Counted from the first letter of the stretch, positions 22,356-31,233 are shown. The stretch: DNA of 35,652 bases from Chloroflexota bacterium (GCA_026713865.1 JAPONQ010000022.1:1-35652), one strand, 5' to 3'. A program made the numbers and translations. Notes: generated by a model not told the origin, from the sequence alone.

Positions 22356-23558
22356 ATGGAATTTGGCGACTCCCCGGAGGAGGCGGCGTTCCGGGAGCAG
22401 GTGCGCGACTTCGTCGGCGAGAGCTTCGATCCGCGTCTCGTCCCCGCGGGCTGGCAGCAGTACCCCGATCCCCGCGACGAGACCGAGGCCGAGCTCCTGG
22501 GGGGCTGGCGGGGTGCTCTCGGCACGCGCGGCTGGATCGCTCCGCACTGGCCGCGCGAGTACGGCGGCGCCGGCCTCACCGCGATGGAGCAGTTCATCTT
22601 CAACGAGGAGATGGCGAAGACCCGCGCGCCGGAGGTCGGCGGCATCGGGATGAACATGGTCGGTCCCACGCTGATTCGCCACGGCTCCGAGCAGCAGAGG
22701 GAGGCGCACCTCCCGCGCATCACCTCGAACCGGTCGATCTGGTGCCAGGGCTACTCCGAGCCGGGAGCCGGCTCGGACCTCGCCTCGCTCCAGACGCGCG
22801 CCGTGCGCGACGGCGACGAGTACGTCCTGAACGGGCAGAAGGTGTGGAACACGGTCGGGCACAAGGCCGACTGGATGCTGCTGCTCGCCCGCACCGACCC
22901 GGAGGCGCCGAAGCACCGGGGCATCACCATGTTCCTGCTCGACATGCGCACGCCCGGCATCACGACGCAGCCGATCGTCACGGCGAAGGAGACCCCGGGC
23001 ATCGTCGAGTGGGACATCAACGAGGTGTTCTTCGAGGACGTCCGCGTGCCCGCCGCCAACCGCGTGGGCGAGGAGAATCGGGGCTGGTACTACGCGACGA
23101 CGCTGCTGGACCTGGAGCGGAGCCGCATCGGGGCCTCGATCGCGCTCATCCAGGAGGTGGAGTCGCTCGTCGCCTACGTGCGCGCCGGGCAGCGGGGCGA
23201 GCAGCCCCTGGCCGAGGGCGCGGGGCGCCTCCGCGAGCTCACCGACGCGGCGATCGCCGCGCAGGTGTCGAGGCTGATGGCGTACCGCGTGGTGAGCATG
23301 CTCAAGCGCGGCGACCTCCCCAACTACGAGGCGTCGATCAAGAAGCTCTTCACATCGGAGACGGCGCAGGGACTGACGCGGACGGCGATGAAGCTGATCG
23401 GGCTCTACGGGAACCTCTGGAGGACCTCCGCGTGCGCGCCGCTCGAGGGCCGCATCCCGTACCGCTACGTGGCGATGGTTCCGACGACCATCGCCGGAGG
23501 GACGTCCGAGATCCAGCGCAACATCATCTCGACGCGGGGGCTCGGCCTCCCGCGCGGC
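22356..23558 (+). CDS. Acyl-CoA dehydrogenase family protein (second copy, stop codon missing)
   Basis: FAD-dependent acyl-CoA dehydrogenase homologue, strongly similar to the protein at 13541: shared APHWPREYGGAGL, GYSEPGAGSDLAS, RAVRDGDEYVLNGQKVW, RVPAANRVGEENRGWYYAT and the C-terminal GTSEIQRNIISTRGLGLPRG (382-401). The residue before GTSEIQR is Gly. The ATG at 22356 has GAGGAGG six bases upstream. The family-matching part ends at 23558. The paralogue has TAG at that point; here the next codon is TGC, and the frame stays open to a TAG at 24390-24392. That adds 277 low-complexity residues antisense to the next two genes. A lost TGA or an indel/assembly error is likely. Coordinates give the family-matching part only. 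Confidence 0.88.
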
Positions 23559-23580
23559 TGCCCCGACGCGCGGACGTGCC

Positions 23581-23626
23581 GCCCGCCGATCCCCGGCGGG
23601 CCCGCGTCGACGCCCCCGCGCCGGGG
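23581..23626. terminator. Two hairpins between convergent genes
   Basis: GCCCGCCG (23581-23588) pairs with CGGCGGGC (23594-23601), an 8-bp perfect stem with a five-base loop. A second stem, CCCCG/CGGGG, is at 23614-23626. They lie between the end of the acyl-CoA dehydrogenase homology and the end of the GYD gene. No T-run. Confidence 0.4.
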
Positions 23627-23636
23627 CTGGCGGTGC

Positions 23637-23957
23637 CTACGCCCCGGGCGGCCGGTAGGAGACGCTCTTCGCGACCGCCTCGTCCACGGTCTCGGGCGTC
23701 AGCAGCACGGTGATGTTGACGTCGATCGCGCCGACCGAGCTGACGGCGAGCGAGACCGCGGCCGCCGAGGCGTCGTCGGGCAGGTCGGCGATCATGTAGA
23801 GGTCGCACTCGCCGAACGCGTAGTAGAAGGCATCGAGGGTGCCGCCGACGCCCGCGATGGTCTCCTCCAGGGCGTCGCGCCGCCCGCTGCCGCCCTCCTT
23901 GATGAGCCCGGCCAGGCCGTCGCGGGAGTAGCCCGCCCGCAGCAAGTACTTCGCCAT
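23637..23957 (-). CDS. GYD-domain protein
   Basis: A 106-residue single-domain protein of the GYD family (ferredoxin-like alpha/beta fold, related to dimeric alpha-beta-barrel proteins). Start MAKYLLRAGYSRDGLAGLIKEGG, then RRDALEETIAGVGGTLDAFYYAFGECDLYMIADLPDDASAAAVSLAVSSVGAIDVNITVLLTPE. The signature is GxCDLYxIxDLPDD following the aromatic pair FYY. Function is unknown in the family. The ATG at 23957 has GGGGAGG seven bases upstream. It sits 98 bases downstream of the MmgE/PrpD stop on the same strand and overlaps, antisense, the abnormal extension of the second acyl-CoA dehydrogenase. Confidence 0.93.
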   Translation of the reverse strand: MAKYLLRAGYSRDGLAGLIKEGGSGRRDALEETIAGVGGTLDAFYYAFGECDLYMIADLPDDASAAAVSLAVSSVGAIDVNITVLLTPETVDEAVAKSVSYRPPGA

Positions 23958-24055
23958 CTCGCACCTCCCCAGAATTGCCTTCGACGCGGGGATCGTAGGC
24001 CGCACGTGCCGGTGGCGGTCAAGCCCGCCCCCCGCGCTGCCCGCAGCGGCCGCGC

Positions 24056-25444
24056 TCAGTCATCTCCTCGGCCGGCGAGCAGCGCGCGCAGCTCGCGGGC
24101 GTCGGCCAGGGCCTCGATGTCCCACACCGCCGCGACCAGCTCGCGTGTCCTCTCGGCGCCCAGCACCGGCGTGAGCAGGTCGAGCGACTTGGCCTCCACC
24201 TCGGCACGCGTCATGGGGTCGTCGGCCGTGCCGCGCACGGCGCGCGTGCGGTGGGCCAGGCTCCGCCCGTCGGTGGTGTCGACCTCCACGATCGCCTGCC
24301 GCCTCGGGCGCGCGGCCCCGAGCTCGGGGTCGTGGATGAGCGTCGTCACCTCGCGCAGCCTTCGCACCGCCGGGTCGCGCATGCGCTCGTAGTCGTGCGC
24401 CGCGGCGAAGCCGAGATCGCCGTCGAGGAGCATCACGGTCACGAGGTGCTGCGCGTTGATGTCCGGCATCGCGCGGTCGTCGACGACGTGGGCCTCGATG
24501 TCGGGCAGCCGTATCCGCACGCGAGCGATCCGCTCGGGCGTCAGCCGGTGCTCGGCGCGAAGCCTCTGCGCGGAGTCGAGCGCCGCCTGGATGGGGGAAC
24601 CGACCGGCCACTTCTTGATGTTGGCGTGGAGGATCTCGTGGCGGGCGCCGAGCTCGCGGGTGAGCAGCTCCGGTTGCGGCTGCTCCGAGAACGCCTCGAA
24701 GAAGTTGCGGGGACCGGAGAGCACGTCGTCGACGCCGCTGAAGCCGAACGCCACCAGCGAGGCGGCGAGCACGCCGCGGCTCGCCGGCATCGCGCCGAAG
24801 TGGAAGGCTTTCTCGATGTGCTCCTCGTCGCGTGCCCAGCAGGTGATGCCGGCGGCCTGCTGCGCCGCGTACGAGAGCAGCCAGCGGCTCCGCGTCTCGT
24901 CGAGGCCTGCCAGGGCGCCCGCCGCGGCGGCGGCGCCGAAGAGGCCGCCGAAGGCGTGGGTGGAGTGCCCCGCCGCATAGAGCTCGTCGCGGCCGAGCGA
25001 CATCGTGCTGCGCGCGCAGAGCTCGTAGCCCAGCACGATCGACCGCAGCAGCTCGGTGCCGGAGCGCCCCTCCCGTTCCGCCATCGCGAGGGCGGCGGGG
25101 ATCACGGCGCAGCCGGGATGCGTGAAGGAGGGGGCGTGCGAGTCGTCGGTCTCGTCGGCGTGCGCGGTCATGCCGTTGGCGAACGCGGCGAGCTCGGCCG
25201 AGGCGAGGAGCGCGGTACCGGCGATGCTCGCCTCCGGCGGCGCTCCCTGCCGGCGCACGTAGGCGATCCCGAGCTCGCCCGGCCGGAGCCGCGATCCGGA
25301 CACCATCGCCGAGAGCGTGTCGAGCGTGTGATGCTTCGCCTTCTCGACGACCTCGGCGGGAAGCGGGCGCACGCGGGCGCCGGCGATCCACGCCGCGAGC
25401 TCTCGCGTGACGTCGCTGATCTCGCCCGCCCCCGCCGTTCCCAT
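24056..25444 (-). CDS. MmgE/PrpD-family protein
   Basis: A 462-residue protein of the 2-methylcitrate dehydratase / iminodisuccinate epimerase / cis-aconitate decarboxylase superfamily. Visible: an N-terminal helical start (ELAAWIAGARVRPLPAEVVEKAKHHTLDTLSAMVSGS), NGMTAHADETDDSHAPSFTHPG with the conserved Asp-Asp-His active-site region, SRSTMSLGRDELYAAGHSTHAFGGLFGAAAAAG in the middle, an NIKKWPVGSPIQAALDS segment, and MPDINAQHLVTVMLLDGD near the end of the lid domain. No prpB or prpC neighbour is present, so a methylcitrate role is not supported. The ATG at 25444 follows a GGGGGCGG stretch. Its exact substrate is unknown. Confidence 0.93.
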   Translation of the reverse strand: MGTAGAGEISDVTRELAAWIAGARVRPLPAEVVEKAKHHTLDTLSAMVSGSRLRPGELGIAYVRRQGAPPEASIAGTALLASAELAAFANGMTAHADETDDSHAPSFTHPGCAVIPAALAMAEREGRSGTELLRSIVLGYELCARSTMSLGRDELYAAGHSTHAFGGLFGAAAAAGALAGLDETRSRWLLSYAAQQAAGITCWARDEEHIEKAFHFGAMPASRGVLAASLVAFGFSGVDDVLSGPRNFFEAFSEQPQPELLTRELGARHEILHANIKKWPVGSPIQAALDSAQRLRAEHRLTPERIARVRIRLPDIEAHVVDDRAMPDINAQHLVTVMLLDGDLGFAAAHDYERMRDPAVRRLREVTTLIHDPELGAARPRRQAIVEVDTTDGRSLAHRTRAVRGTADDPMTRAEVEAKSLDLLTPVLGAERTRELVAAVWDIEALADARELRALLAGRGDD

Positions 25445-25497
25445 GCCGCCCCCGTTCGCCGCGCGGCGGAGCCTACACGCCCCGCCGGGGCGCGTCG

Positions 25498-27108
25498 CTA
25501 CTGGTAGATGATCAGATCGGGCGGGGCGTCGAGGGATTGCACCTCGTCCGGCGTCATCACGGGTTCGTCGTGGAGCAAGAAGAGCTTGAGCGCGGGCCGC
25601 TCCGCATAGGGCGCGAGCGCGTACAGGCGGTAGTTCCTGAGCTTGGCCGCTGCGCTGCCGAAGCCGTCCATGTCGATCACCACGTCGACCTCGGGGTGCG
25701 CGGCGTAGCCCGCGGAGGCGCCGGGGAGCATCCTCCCGAGGAACTGGTGCAGCACCAGGAGCTTCGCAGGGAGCGCGTGCTCGGTGACGAGCCCCGCGAG
25801 GTACGACTGCACGCGGTCGACGGTTGCCGCATCGATCCGCCCGATCACGGTCCCGGGCGGTCCCAGCCCGCGCGTCGCGAACTCGGGGTCGAGCGCCAGG
25901 TGCACGTGCGGTTCGCGGAGAAACTCCTCGAGCGCCGTGACCTCCGTCAGCGCATCGGACCAGCCGACCTGGACGTCCAGGAAGATGAGCTGGCGACGCT
26001 CCCCCGCGAGGCGCACCCACTCCCGGACGCGATCGTGCGACAGGCGGCTGAGATAGAGCCCGTCGGGCTCGGGGTTGGCGGAGGCGACGCCGGTGATGAG
26101 GTGGAGCGCCGGGATCACGTCGCGGTCGCCGTTGAGCTCGTCGTAGCGGGCCGCCAGCAGGGCGACGCCGTCGGCCGCCTCCTCCGGCGCGCCTGCGCCC
26201 AGGATCCCCATCTGCGGGACGTTGGGGTGGCCGTAGTAGGAGACGACCTGCGCCCCGTCGAGCACGGAGAGGCCCTCGCCCGCGGCGGGTGGGGGCTCCT
26301 CGGCCGCGGCCGGCGGGTCGGGGAAGCGCCAGGCGAGCTCCGCGTCCGCGGCGATCAGGTAGCGCTTCCCGCGCTCCAGGAGCTCGAGTGGTTCGGCGGC
26401 GTTCGTGGTGAGCCCCCAGGCGAGCGGGCGGCCGCCCTCGTCGCGGTGCCAGACGACCAGGTGATCGGTCGCCCGCGCGCTGCTGTTCGCGCCGAAGCCG
26501 CGCGGTGGGCCGAGCGCCTCCCCGCCGAAGGCGTCGGCGACCGCGATGGAGTCGCGCTCCCAGATGAACTCGGTGACACCGGGCCGGATGAGCATGTCGC
26601 ACGCGGGCGCACCGGGAGCGGCCGCCACCGAGACGGTCGCCTCCCAGACGCCGCCCGTCCCCGTGACCGTGAGGGAGACTCTCGCTTGCGAGCCGGCGCA
26701 GAGGTAGGCGCGTCCGAGCAGCCCCTCGAAGGTCCCGTCGCCGCCGAGCTCGCCCCCCGCGGGATTGCCGAGCGCGGGGTGAACCGAGAGCAGGCCCGGC
26801 GAGTCGCACTCGACCAGCAGCCGGATGGGCGTCGCATCCGAATCGGGCGCTGTCGCGGAGGCCGGGCGCGCCGCGGCCTGACAGCGCGGCGGCGCGTCGG
26901 GGGTCGGCGTGGCTGCGGGTTCGACGACCACGGCCGTACCGGCCGGCTCGGGCGGCGGCGCGGGACGGGGGATCGCGGCCGCAAGCAGCGTGATCAGCGC
27001 CGCGACAGCGAGCACGGCGAGCAGGGCGGCGATCCGGCGCGCGCCGCGCGCCGGCGGCTCGGGCCACGAGGGATCCTCGCCCCGCCGTCGGGAGGGCGTC
27101 TGGCGCAC
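25498..27108 (-). CDS. Membrane-anchored protein with large C-terminal barrel-like domain, unknown function
   Basis: 536 residues. A basic N terminus is followed by one transmembrane segment (about 26-46) and a Pro/Ala-rich linker (48-75), so the rest is probably outside the cell. A beta-rich middle part with few cysteines is followed, from about residue 275, by a domain that reads like a glycoside-hydrolase-type TIM barrel. Repeated strand ends are VVSYYGHP, IPALHLITGVA, LIFLDVQVGWS, VHLALDPEFATRG, LLVLHQF, VDVVIDMDGFG and LKLFLLHDE. Acidic residues at several strand ends could form an active site. I know of no assigned function. The GTG start has GGGGAG upstream. It diverges from recQ. Confidence 0.75.
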   Translation of the reverse strand: MRQTPSRRRGEDPSWPEPPARGARRIAALLAVLAVAALITLLAAAIPRPAPPPEPAGTAVVVEPAATPTPDAPPRCQAAARPASATAPDSDATPIRLLVECDSPGLLSVHPALGNPAGGELGGDGTFEGLLGRAYLCAGSQARVSLTVTGTGGVWEATVSVAAAPGAPACDMLIRPGVTEFIWERDSIAVADAFGGEALGPPRGFGANSSARATDHLVVWHRDEGGRPLAWGLTTNAAEPLELLERGKRYLIAADAELAWRFPDPPAAAEEPPPAAGEGLSVLDGAQVVSYYGHPNVPQMGILGAGAPEEAADGVALLAARYDELNGDRDVIPALHLITGVASANPEPDGLYLSRLSHDRVREWVRLAGERRQLIFLDVQVGWSDALTEVTALEEFLREPHVHLALDPEFATRGLGPPGTVIGRIDAATVDRVQSYLAGLVTEHALPAKLLVLHQFLGRMLPGASAGYAAHPEVDVVIDMDGFGSAAAKLRNYRLYALAPYAERPALKLFLLHDEPVMTPDEVQSLDAPPDLIIYQ

Positions 27109-27247
27109 GGCTGCTCCCCGGGGAGGAGGCGATCATCCCATCCCGCCACGGCACGCGCACCCGGGCGCCCGTATCATCACCTCCTCCCCCCTCCGCCTCG
27201 GGTCGGGTTCGGGCCCGCGCCAGAGCGCGTCGAGCCGGGAGCACGTG

Positions 27248-29272
27248 ATGGGTCGATGCGAGGATCCCGGAGCCCTTCCCGGCGGCGCCGCCGCAGGCGG
27301 CCGGGAGGCGCCGCCGCTCGACGGCTACCGCCGAGAGCTCCGGCGGCGCTTCGGCTACCCCGAGCTGCGCGAGGGCCAGGCCCGCGTGCTCTCCTTGCTC
27401 GGGGACGCCGACGTGCTGGCGGTGATGCCGACCGGGAGCGGCAAGAGCCTCTGCTACGTCCTCCCGTCGCTCGCCACCGGCCGCACGCTGGTGGTCTCGC
27501 CGCTGATCGCGCTGATGCAGGATCAGGTGGAGGGGCTGCAGTCGGCCGGCGTGCCCGCGACCGCCATCAACTCGCAGCTCTCCCGCGGCGAGAAGAACAG
27601 GCGTTACCGCGACTTCGTGGAGGGGCGATCGCCCCTGCTCTATGTGGCGCCCGAGCAGTTCCGGAACGCGGCCCTGGTCGCCGGGCTGCGCCGCGCCGGG
27701 ATCGCGCTCTTGGCGGTCGACGAGGCGCACTGCATCTCGGAGTGGGGCCACAACTTCCGTCCCGACTACCTGCAGCTCGGCGAGGTGCGCGAGCGTCTCG
27801 GCTCGCCTCGCACGCTGGCCCTGACGGCGACCGCCAACCCGCGCGTCCGCCGCGACATCCGCGAGCGCCTGGGGCTGGCAGACCGGGCCCGGGAGGTCGT
27901 GACCTCGGTCGACCGGCCCAACCTCCTGCTCTCGGTCGAGCCTCTCGCCGGGGTGCGGGCGCGTCGCGAGTGGGTCCTCGACTACGCGCGGTCGCGCCCC
28001 GGCCAGGCGGGCATCGTCTACGCCCGGACCCGCCGCGGCGTCGAGGAGCTCGCCTCGCACCTGCGGGAAGGCGGCGTCGGCGCGGCGGCGTACCACGCCG
28101 GCCTCGCCCGGGAGGAGCGCACGCGCGTCCAGCGCGCCTTCACGCTCGGCGAGACCCCGGTCATCGTCGCCACGACCGCCTTCGGGATGGGCATCGACAA
28201 GCCCGACGTCCGCTTCGTCGTGCATCTCAACATGCCGGGCCGGCTCGAGTCCTACTTCCAGGAGGCCGGGCGCGCCGGCCGCGACGGGGAGCCGGCGGAA
28301 TGCACGCTGCTCTACGCGCGCTTCGACCGCCGGGCCCAGCAGGGCTTCATCGACGAGGCGCATCCGGAGCCCGCCGCGGTCAGCGAGCTCTGGCGCCGCT
28401 GGGTGGCGCTCGCCGGGCCCGACGGTCTGCTCCCTGCGGACGCGGAGCCGGAGGGCGAGGCCGGCTACGCGATGACGGTGGTCGCCCTGCGCGAGAGCGG
28501 CCTGCTCGATCCGGTGTCGCTGAGGCTGACCTCGACGGATCCCGACGCCCCCATCGAGACGAGCGCGATCGTCGCGAACCGCGCCTACGCGGAGGCCCGC
28601 CTCGCCGAGATGGTGGAGTACGCGGAGACCGGCGAGTGTCGCCGCGCCGTCATTCTGCGCTACTTCGGCGAGTCCCCGGCCGAGCGCTGCGATGGCTGCG
28701 ACTCCTGCCTGCGCGGCGGCCCGCCGGCCTATCCGGACGATCTCTTCCGCGAGCTGCTGGCGCTGCGCGAGAGGATCTCCGCGGAGGCCGGACGCGAGCC
28801 CGACCGCGTCTTCGAGCGGCGTACGGCGAGAGAGATCGCCGCCGCCCGTCCCCGCTCGGAGCGTGAGCTGCTGGCGGTCTGGGGGATGGGGGAGCGCACC
28901 GTTCGCTGGTTCGGCGCGCGGCTGCTGGACGTCGTGTCCGGGTGGGAGGCATCGCACCCGGAGGCGCCGCCGCGCGCCGCGCTCGAGCGTGCGGGGCCGG
29001 TCCGCCCGGGCGGGCCCGTCTCGGCGGGCCCGTCGGTCGCGGCGGACGATCCGGTGCTCCTCGCCCTGCGCGCCTGGCGTCGCGAGCGGGCGCGCTCGGA
29101 GAGCGTGCCCGCCTACACGATCTTCGCGGACCGGACCCTGCGCGAGCTCGCGTTTCGCCGGCCGGCCGACACGCGGGAGCTGCTCACCGTCTGGGGCCTC
29201 GGAGACTCCCGGGTTCGTCGCTTCGGGCAGGATCTGCTGCGCGTGATCCGGGACACGCCGGGGACTCCGTGA
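27248..29272 (+). CDS. recQ: RecQ-family DNA helicase with tandem HRDC domains
   Basis: ATP-dependent 3'-5' DNA helicase, 674 residues. Order: Q motif (Gln44), Walker A MPTGSGKS (60-67), VDEAHCISEWGHNFRP (157-172), TATAN, helicase C domain with VYARTR, TTAFGMGIDKPDVRFVVH and QEAGRAGRDG. A zinc site follows with Cys464, 481, 484 and 487 (ECRRAVILRYFGE, CDGCDSC). HRDC 1 (about 497-565) and HRDC 2 (about 600-668) close the protein. The winged-helix RQC domain normally found between zinc site and HRDC is missing; a region before the zinc site (about 380-450) may substitute. The ATG at 27248 has GGGAG upstream. A TATCAT -10-like site is at 27172-27177. Confidence 0.94.
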   Translation: MGRCEDPGALPGGAAAGGREAPPLDGYRRELRRRFGYPELREGQARVLSLLGDADVLAVMPTGSGKSLCYVLPSLATGRTLVVSPLIALMQDQVEGLQSAGVPATAINSQLSRGEKNRRYRDFVEGRSPLLYVAPEQFRNAALVAGLRRAGIALLAVDEAHCISEWGHNFRPDYLQLGEVRERLGSPRTLALTATANPRVRRDIRERLGLADRAREVVTSVDRPNLLLSVEPLAGVRARREWVLDYARSRPGQAGIVYARTRRGVEELASHLREGGVGAAAYHAGLAREERTRVQRAFTLGETPVIVATTAFGMGIDKPDVRFVVHLNMPGRLESYFQEAGRAGRDGEPAECTLLYARFDRRAQQGFIDEAHPEPAAVSELWRRWVALAGPDGLLPADAEPEGEAGYAMTVVALRESGLLDPVSLRLTSTDPDAPIETSAIVANRAYAEARLAEMVEYAETGECRRAVILRYFGESPAERCDGCDSCLRGGPPAYPDDLFRELLALRERISAEAGREPDRVFERRTAREIAAARPRSERELLAVWGMGERTVRWFGARLLDVVSGWEASHPEAPPRAALERAGPVRPGGPVSAGPSVAADDPVLLALRAWRRERARSESVPAYTIFADRTLRELAFRRPADTRELLTVWGLGDSRVRRFGQDLLRVIRDTPGTP

Positions 29273-29299
29273 GCGCCGGCGCCCTCGCCGCTTGAGCCG

Positions 29300-29848
29300 C
29301 TAGGAGGGGCCGGGACGCCCCGGGTTCGGCGCCCCGCAGGCGGGGCAGCTCTTCGCGGCCACGGTCCGGTAGTACTCCTCGAACACCGGCGGGATGTCGG
29401 CGACCAGGTCGCGCAGCTCGAGTTCGTGGCGGTGCACCCGTGCATGGCAGCGATCGCAGTACCACTCGAAGGCGTCGATCTCGCCGGGGCGGCGCACGCG
29501 CTCCACGACGAGGCCGACGCTTCCCGCGGGACGCTGCGGCGAGTGGCGGACGCGGGGGGGCAGGAGCAGCACCTCGCCCTCGCGGATCGTCACCTCGCGC
29601 GGGCCGCCGGACTCCATGACCCGCAGCACCATGTCTCCCTCGATCTGGTGGAAGTACTCCTCTGCGGCGCCGTCGTGATAGTCGCTGCGGGCGTTGGGCC
29701 CGCCCGCGACCACGACCAGGAACTCGGTGTCCGTCCACAGCACCGCGTTGTTGACCGGCGGTCGCAGCCGCTCGCGGTTCTCCTCGATCCAGCGACCGAG
29801 GTGGAACGGCCGCAGCGCCTCGTTCCCCCTCCCGCCTGCTTCGGTCAC
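29300..29848 (-). CDS. 3-hydroxyanthranilate 3,4-dioxygenase
   Basis: Cupin-fold Fe(II) dioxygenase that opens 3-hydroxyanthranilate to 2-amino-3-carboxymuconate semialdehyde. The 182-residue product matches the bacterial type. Substrate and iron residues are visible: Arg54, His58, Glu64 and His102 in NARSDYHDGAAEEYFHQIEGDM and PPRVRHSPQRP. The C-terminal rubredoxin-like metal site has two CxxC pairs (Cys131/134 and Cys168/171). The GTG start overlaps the CoA-transferase stop (GTGA). Kynurenine pathway partners (kynureninase, kynurenine monooxygenase, tryptophan dioxygenase) are not in the window. Coupling to two CoA transferases points to an aromatic-acid catabolic role. Confidence 0.93.
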   Translation of the reverse strand: MTEAGGRGNEALRPFHLGRWIEENRERLRPPVNNAVLWTDTEFLVVVAGGPNARSDYHDGAAEEYFHQIEGDMVLRVMESGGPREVTIREGEVLLLPPRVRHSPQRPAGSVGLVVERVRRPGEIDAFEWYCDRCHARVHRHELELRDLVADIPPVFEEYYRTVAAKSCPACGAPNPGRPGPS

Positions 29849-31233
29849 GCGCCCTCTCCCTCCGCGGTCTCTTCGTCCGGGCTGAGCCCGTGGCTTCCGT
29901 CCGGGGCCAGCCAGCGCACCGAGCCGATGTCGACCCACATCTGCAGCGGGTAGCGGATGATGTCGCGCTGCTGCTCGACCGGCAGGGCGAAGCGCGGCTC
30001 GGAGCCGACGATCCCCTCCGCCTGCAGTCGCGCAAGCTCGCCGTCGTCCAGCCCGAGAAGCTCCGTGAGCACCTCCCGGTTGTGTTCGCCGAGGCGCGGA
30101 GCGGGGCCGGCGGGCCGTGGCTCGAAGCCGTCGAAGCGGGCCGGAAGGGCCCGCTGGCTGGGGTAGGGGCGCGGCGGCGTCCCGACGTCGACCCACTCGA
30201 AGGTGTCGCGCGCCTCAAGGTGCGCGTCGTTGAGCACCTCCGCGCCGTCGAGGAGCGCCGCGGCGGTGACGCCGCGCGCCTGCAGCGCCTCCATCAGCTC
30301 GCGCCGCTCGCGCCGCCCGGTGTACCGGGAGAGCCGCTCGTCGAGCTCGTCGTGGCGCGCGAGGCGCTCCGCCGCCGAGCCGAGGGACGCCTCGCCGGCG
30401 AGCTCGCGAGCGTCGAGCTCCTCGCACAGCGAGCTCCACTGCGCCTCGTCGCGCACGGAGAGGTAGATCCACTGTCCCTCGCCCGAGCAGGGATAGCCCC
30501 CCTGCGGTGCGTGGCGGTCGCTGCGGCTCCCGCGCCGCTCCGGCTCCCGGCCCGAGCGTCCGTGCTCGACGACGGCGCCTCCCACGAAGTTCATCCCGCC
30601 CTCGTGCTGCGAGAGGTCGATGAACTGCCCGCGGCCGGTGCGCTCGCGCTCCAGCAGGGCCGCCATCACGGCGGCGGCGCCCGAGACCCCGGCGAACGGG
30701 TCGAGGAAGGCGCTCCCGCTCTTCTCCGGGCGGTCGCCGGGATGGCCGTTGGAGGCGGCGAGACCGCAGGATCCGTCGAGGGAGAGGCCGATGGCGCCGA
30801 ACCGCGAGTAGGGCCCGGCCGAGCCGTAGCCCGACATCGAGATCATGATCAGGCGCGGGTTGAGTTCGGCCAGGCGGTCGTAGCCGAGCCCGAACGCCGG
30901 CATGACGCGCGGCGTGAAGTTCTCCACCACGACATCCACCTGCGGCGCCATCCGCCGGATCAGATCCCGCCCGGCTTTCGTTCTCAGGTCGACGGCGATC
31001 CCGCGCTTGTTCTGGTTGCGGTTCTGGAAGAAGCCGGAGCGGTTCCAGTAGTCGTCGTCGGTGTCGTTCTCCATCAGGAAGAGGTTGCGCATCCCGTCGA
31101 AGCGGCCCGGACCCTCGACCTTGATGACCTCGGCGCCGAGGTCGCCGAGGATGCGCGCGCAGATCGGCCCCGCCCAGATGTGAGAAAAGTCGAGGACCCG
31201 GATCCCCTCGAGCGGCCGCACGGGGGCGCTCAC
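29845..31233 (-). CDS. Class III CoA-transferase (CaiB/BaiF family), catalytic subunit
   Basis: 462 residues. Family start GIRVLDFSHIWAGPICARILGDLGAEVIKVE, then NQNKRGIAVDL, ENFTPRVMPAFGLGYDRL, SMSGYGSAGPYSRFGA and the catalytic Asp178 in SAFLDPFAGVSGAAAVMAALLERERTGRGQFID. Transfers CoA between carboxylic acids through an aspartyl-CoA intermediate; donor and acceptor are unknown. It carries a C-terminal extension of about 50 residues (RYPLQMWVDIGSVRWLAPDG) beyond the usual end. The GTG start overlaps the stop of the upstream homologue and its own stop overlaps the dioxygenase start, both as GTGA, so the three are one translation unit. Confidence 0.92.
   Translation of the reverse strand: MSAPVRPLEGIRVLDFSHIWAGPICARILGDLGAEVIKVEGPGRFDGMRNLFLMENDTDDDYWNRSGFFQNRNQNKRGIAVDLRTKAGRDLIRRMAPQVDVVVENFTPRVMPAFGLGYDRLAELNPRLIMISMSGYGSAGPYSRFGAIGLSLDGSCGLAASNGHPGDRPEKSGSAFLDPFAGVSGAAAVMAALLERERTGRGQFIDLSQHEGGMNFVGGAVVEHGRSGREPERRGSRSDRHAPQGGYPCSGEGQWIYLSVRDEAQWSSLCEELDARELAGEASLGSAAERLARHDELDERLSRYTGRRERRELMEALQARGVTAAALLDGAEVLNDAHLEARDTFEWVDVGTPPRPYPSQRALPARFDGFEPRPAGPAPRLGEHNREVLTELLGLDDGELARLQAEGIVGSEPRFALPVEQQRDIIRYPLQMWVDIGSVRWLAPDGSHGLSPDEETAEGEGA

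Noticed and set aside
24056-25444. prpD of a methylcitrate cycle
   Set aside because: No prpB, prpC or acn neighbours; the superfamily has several other activities.
25537-28866. Plus-strand 1,109-codon frame
   Set aside because: It overlaps the membrane-anchored protein gene in antisense and recQ out of frame; no domain and biased composition.
25445-28957. Minus-strand extension of the MmgE/PrpD frame to 1,633 codons
   Set aside because: The extension runs antisense to recQ and the membrane-anchored protein gene, is rich in Arg/Ala/Gly and has no domain. The real start is the ATG at 25444.
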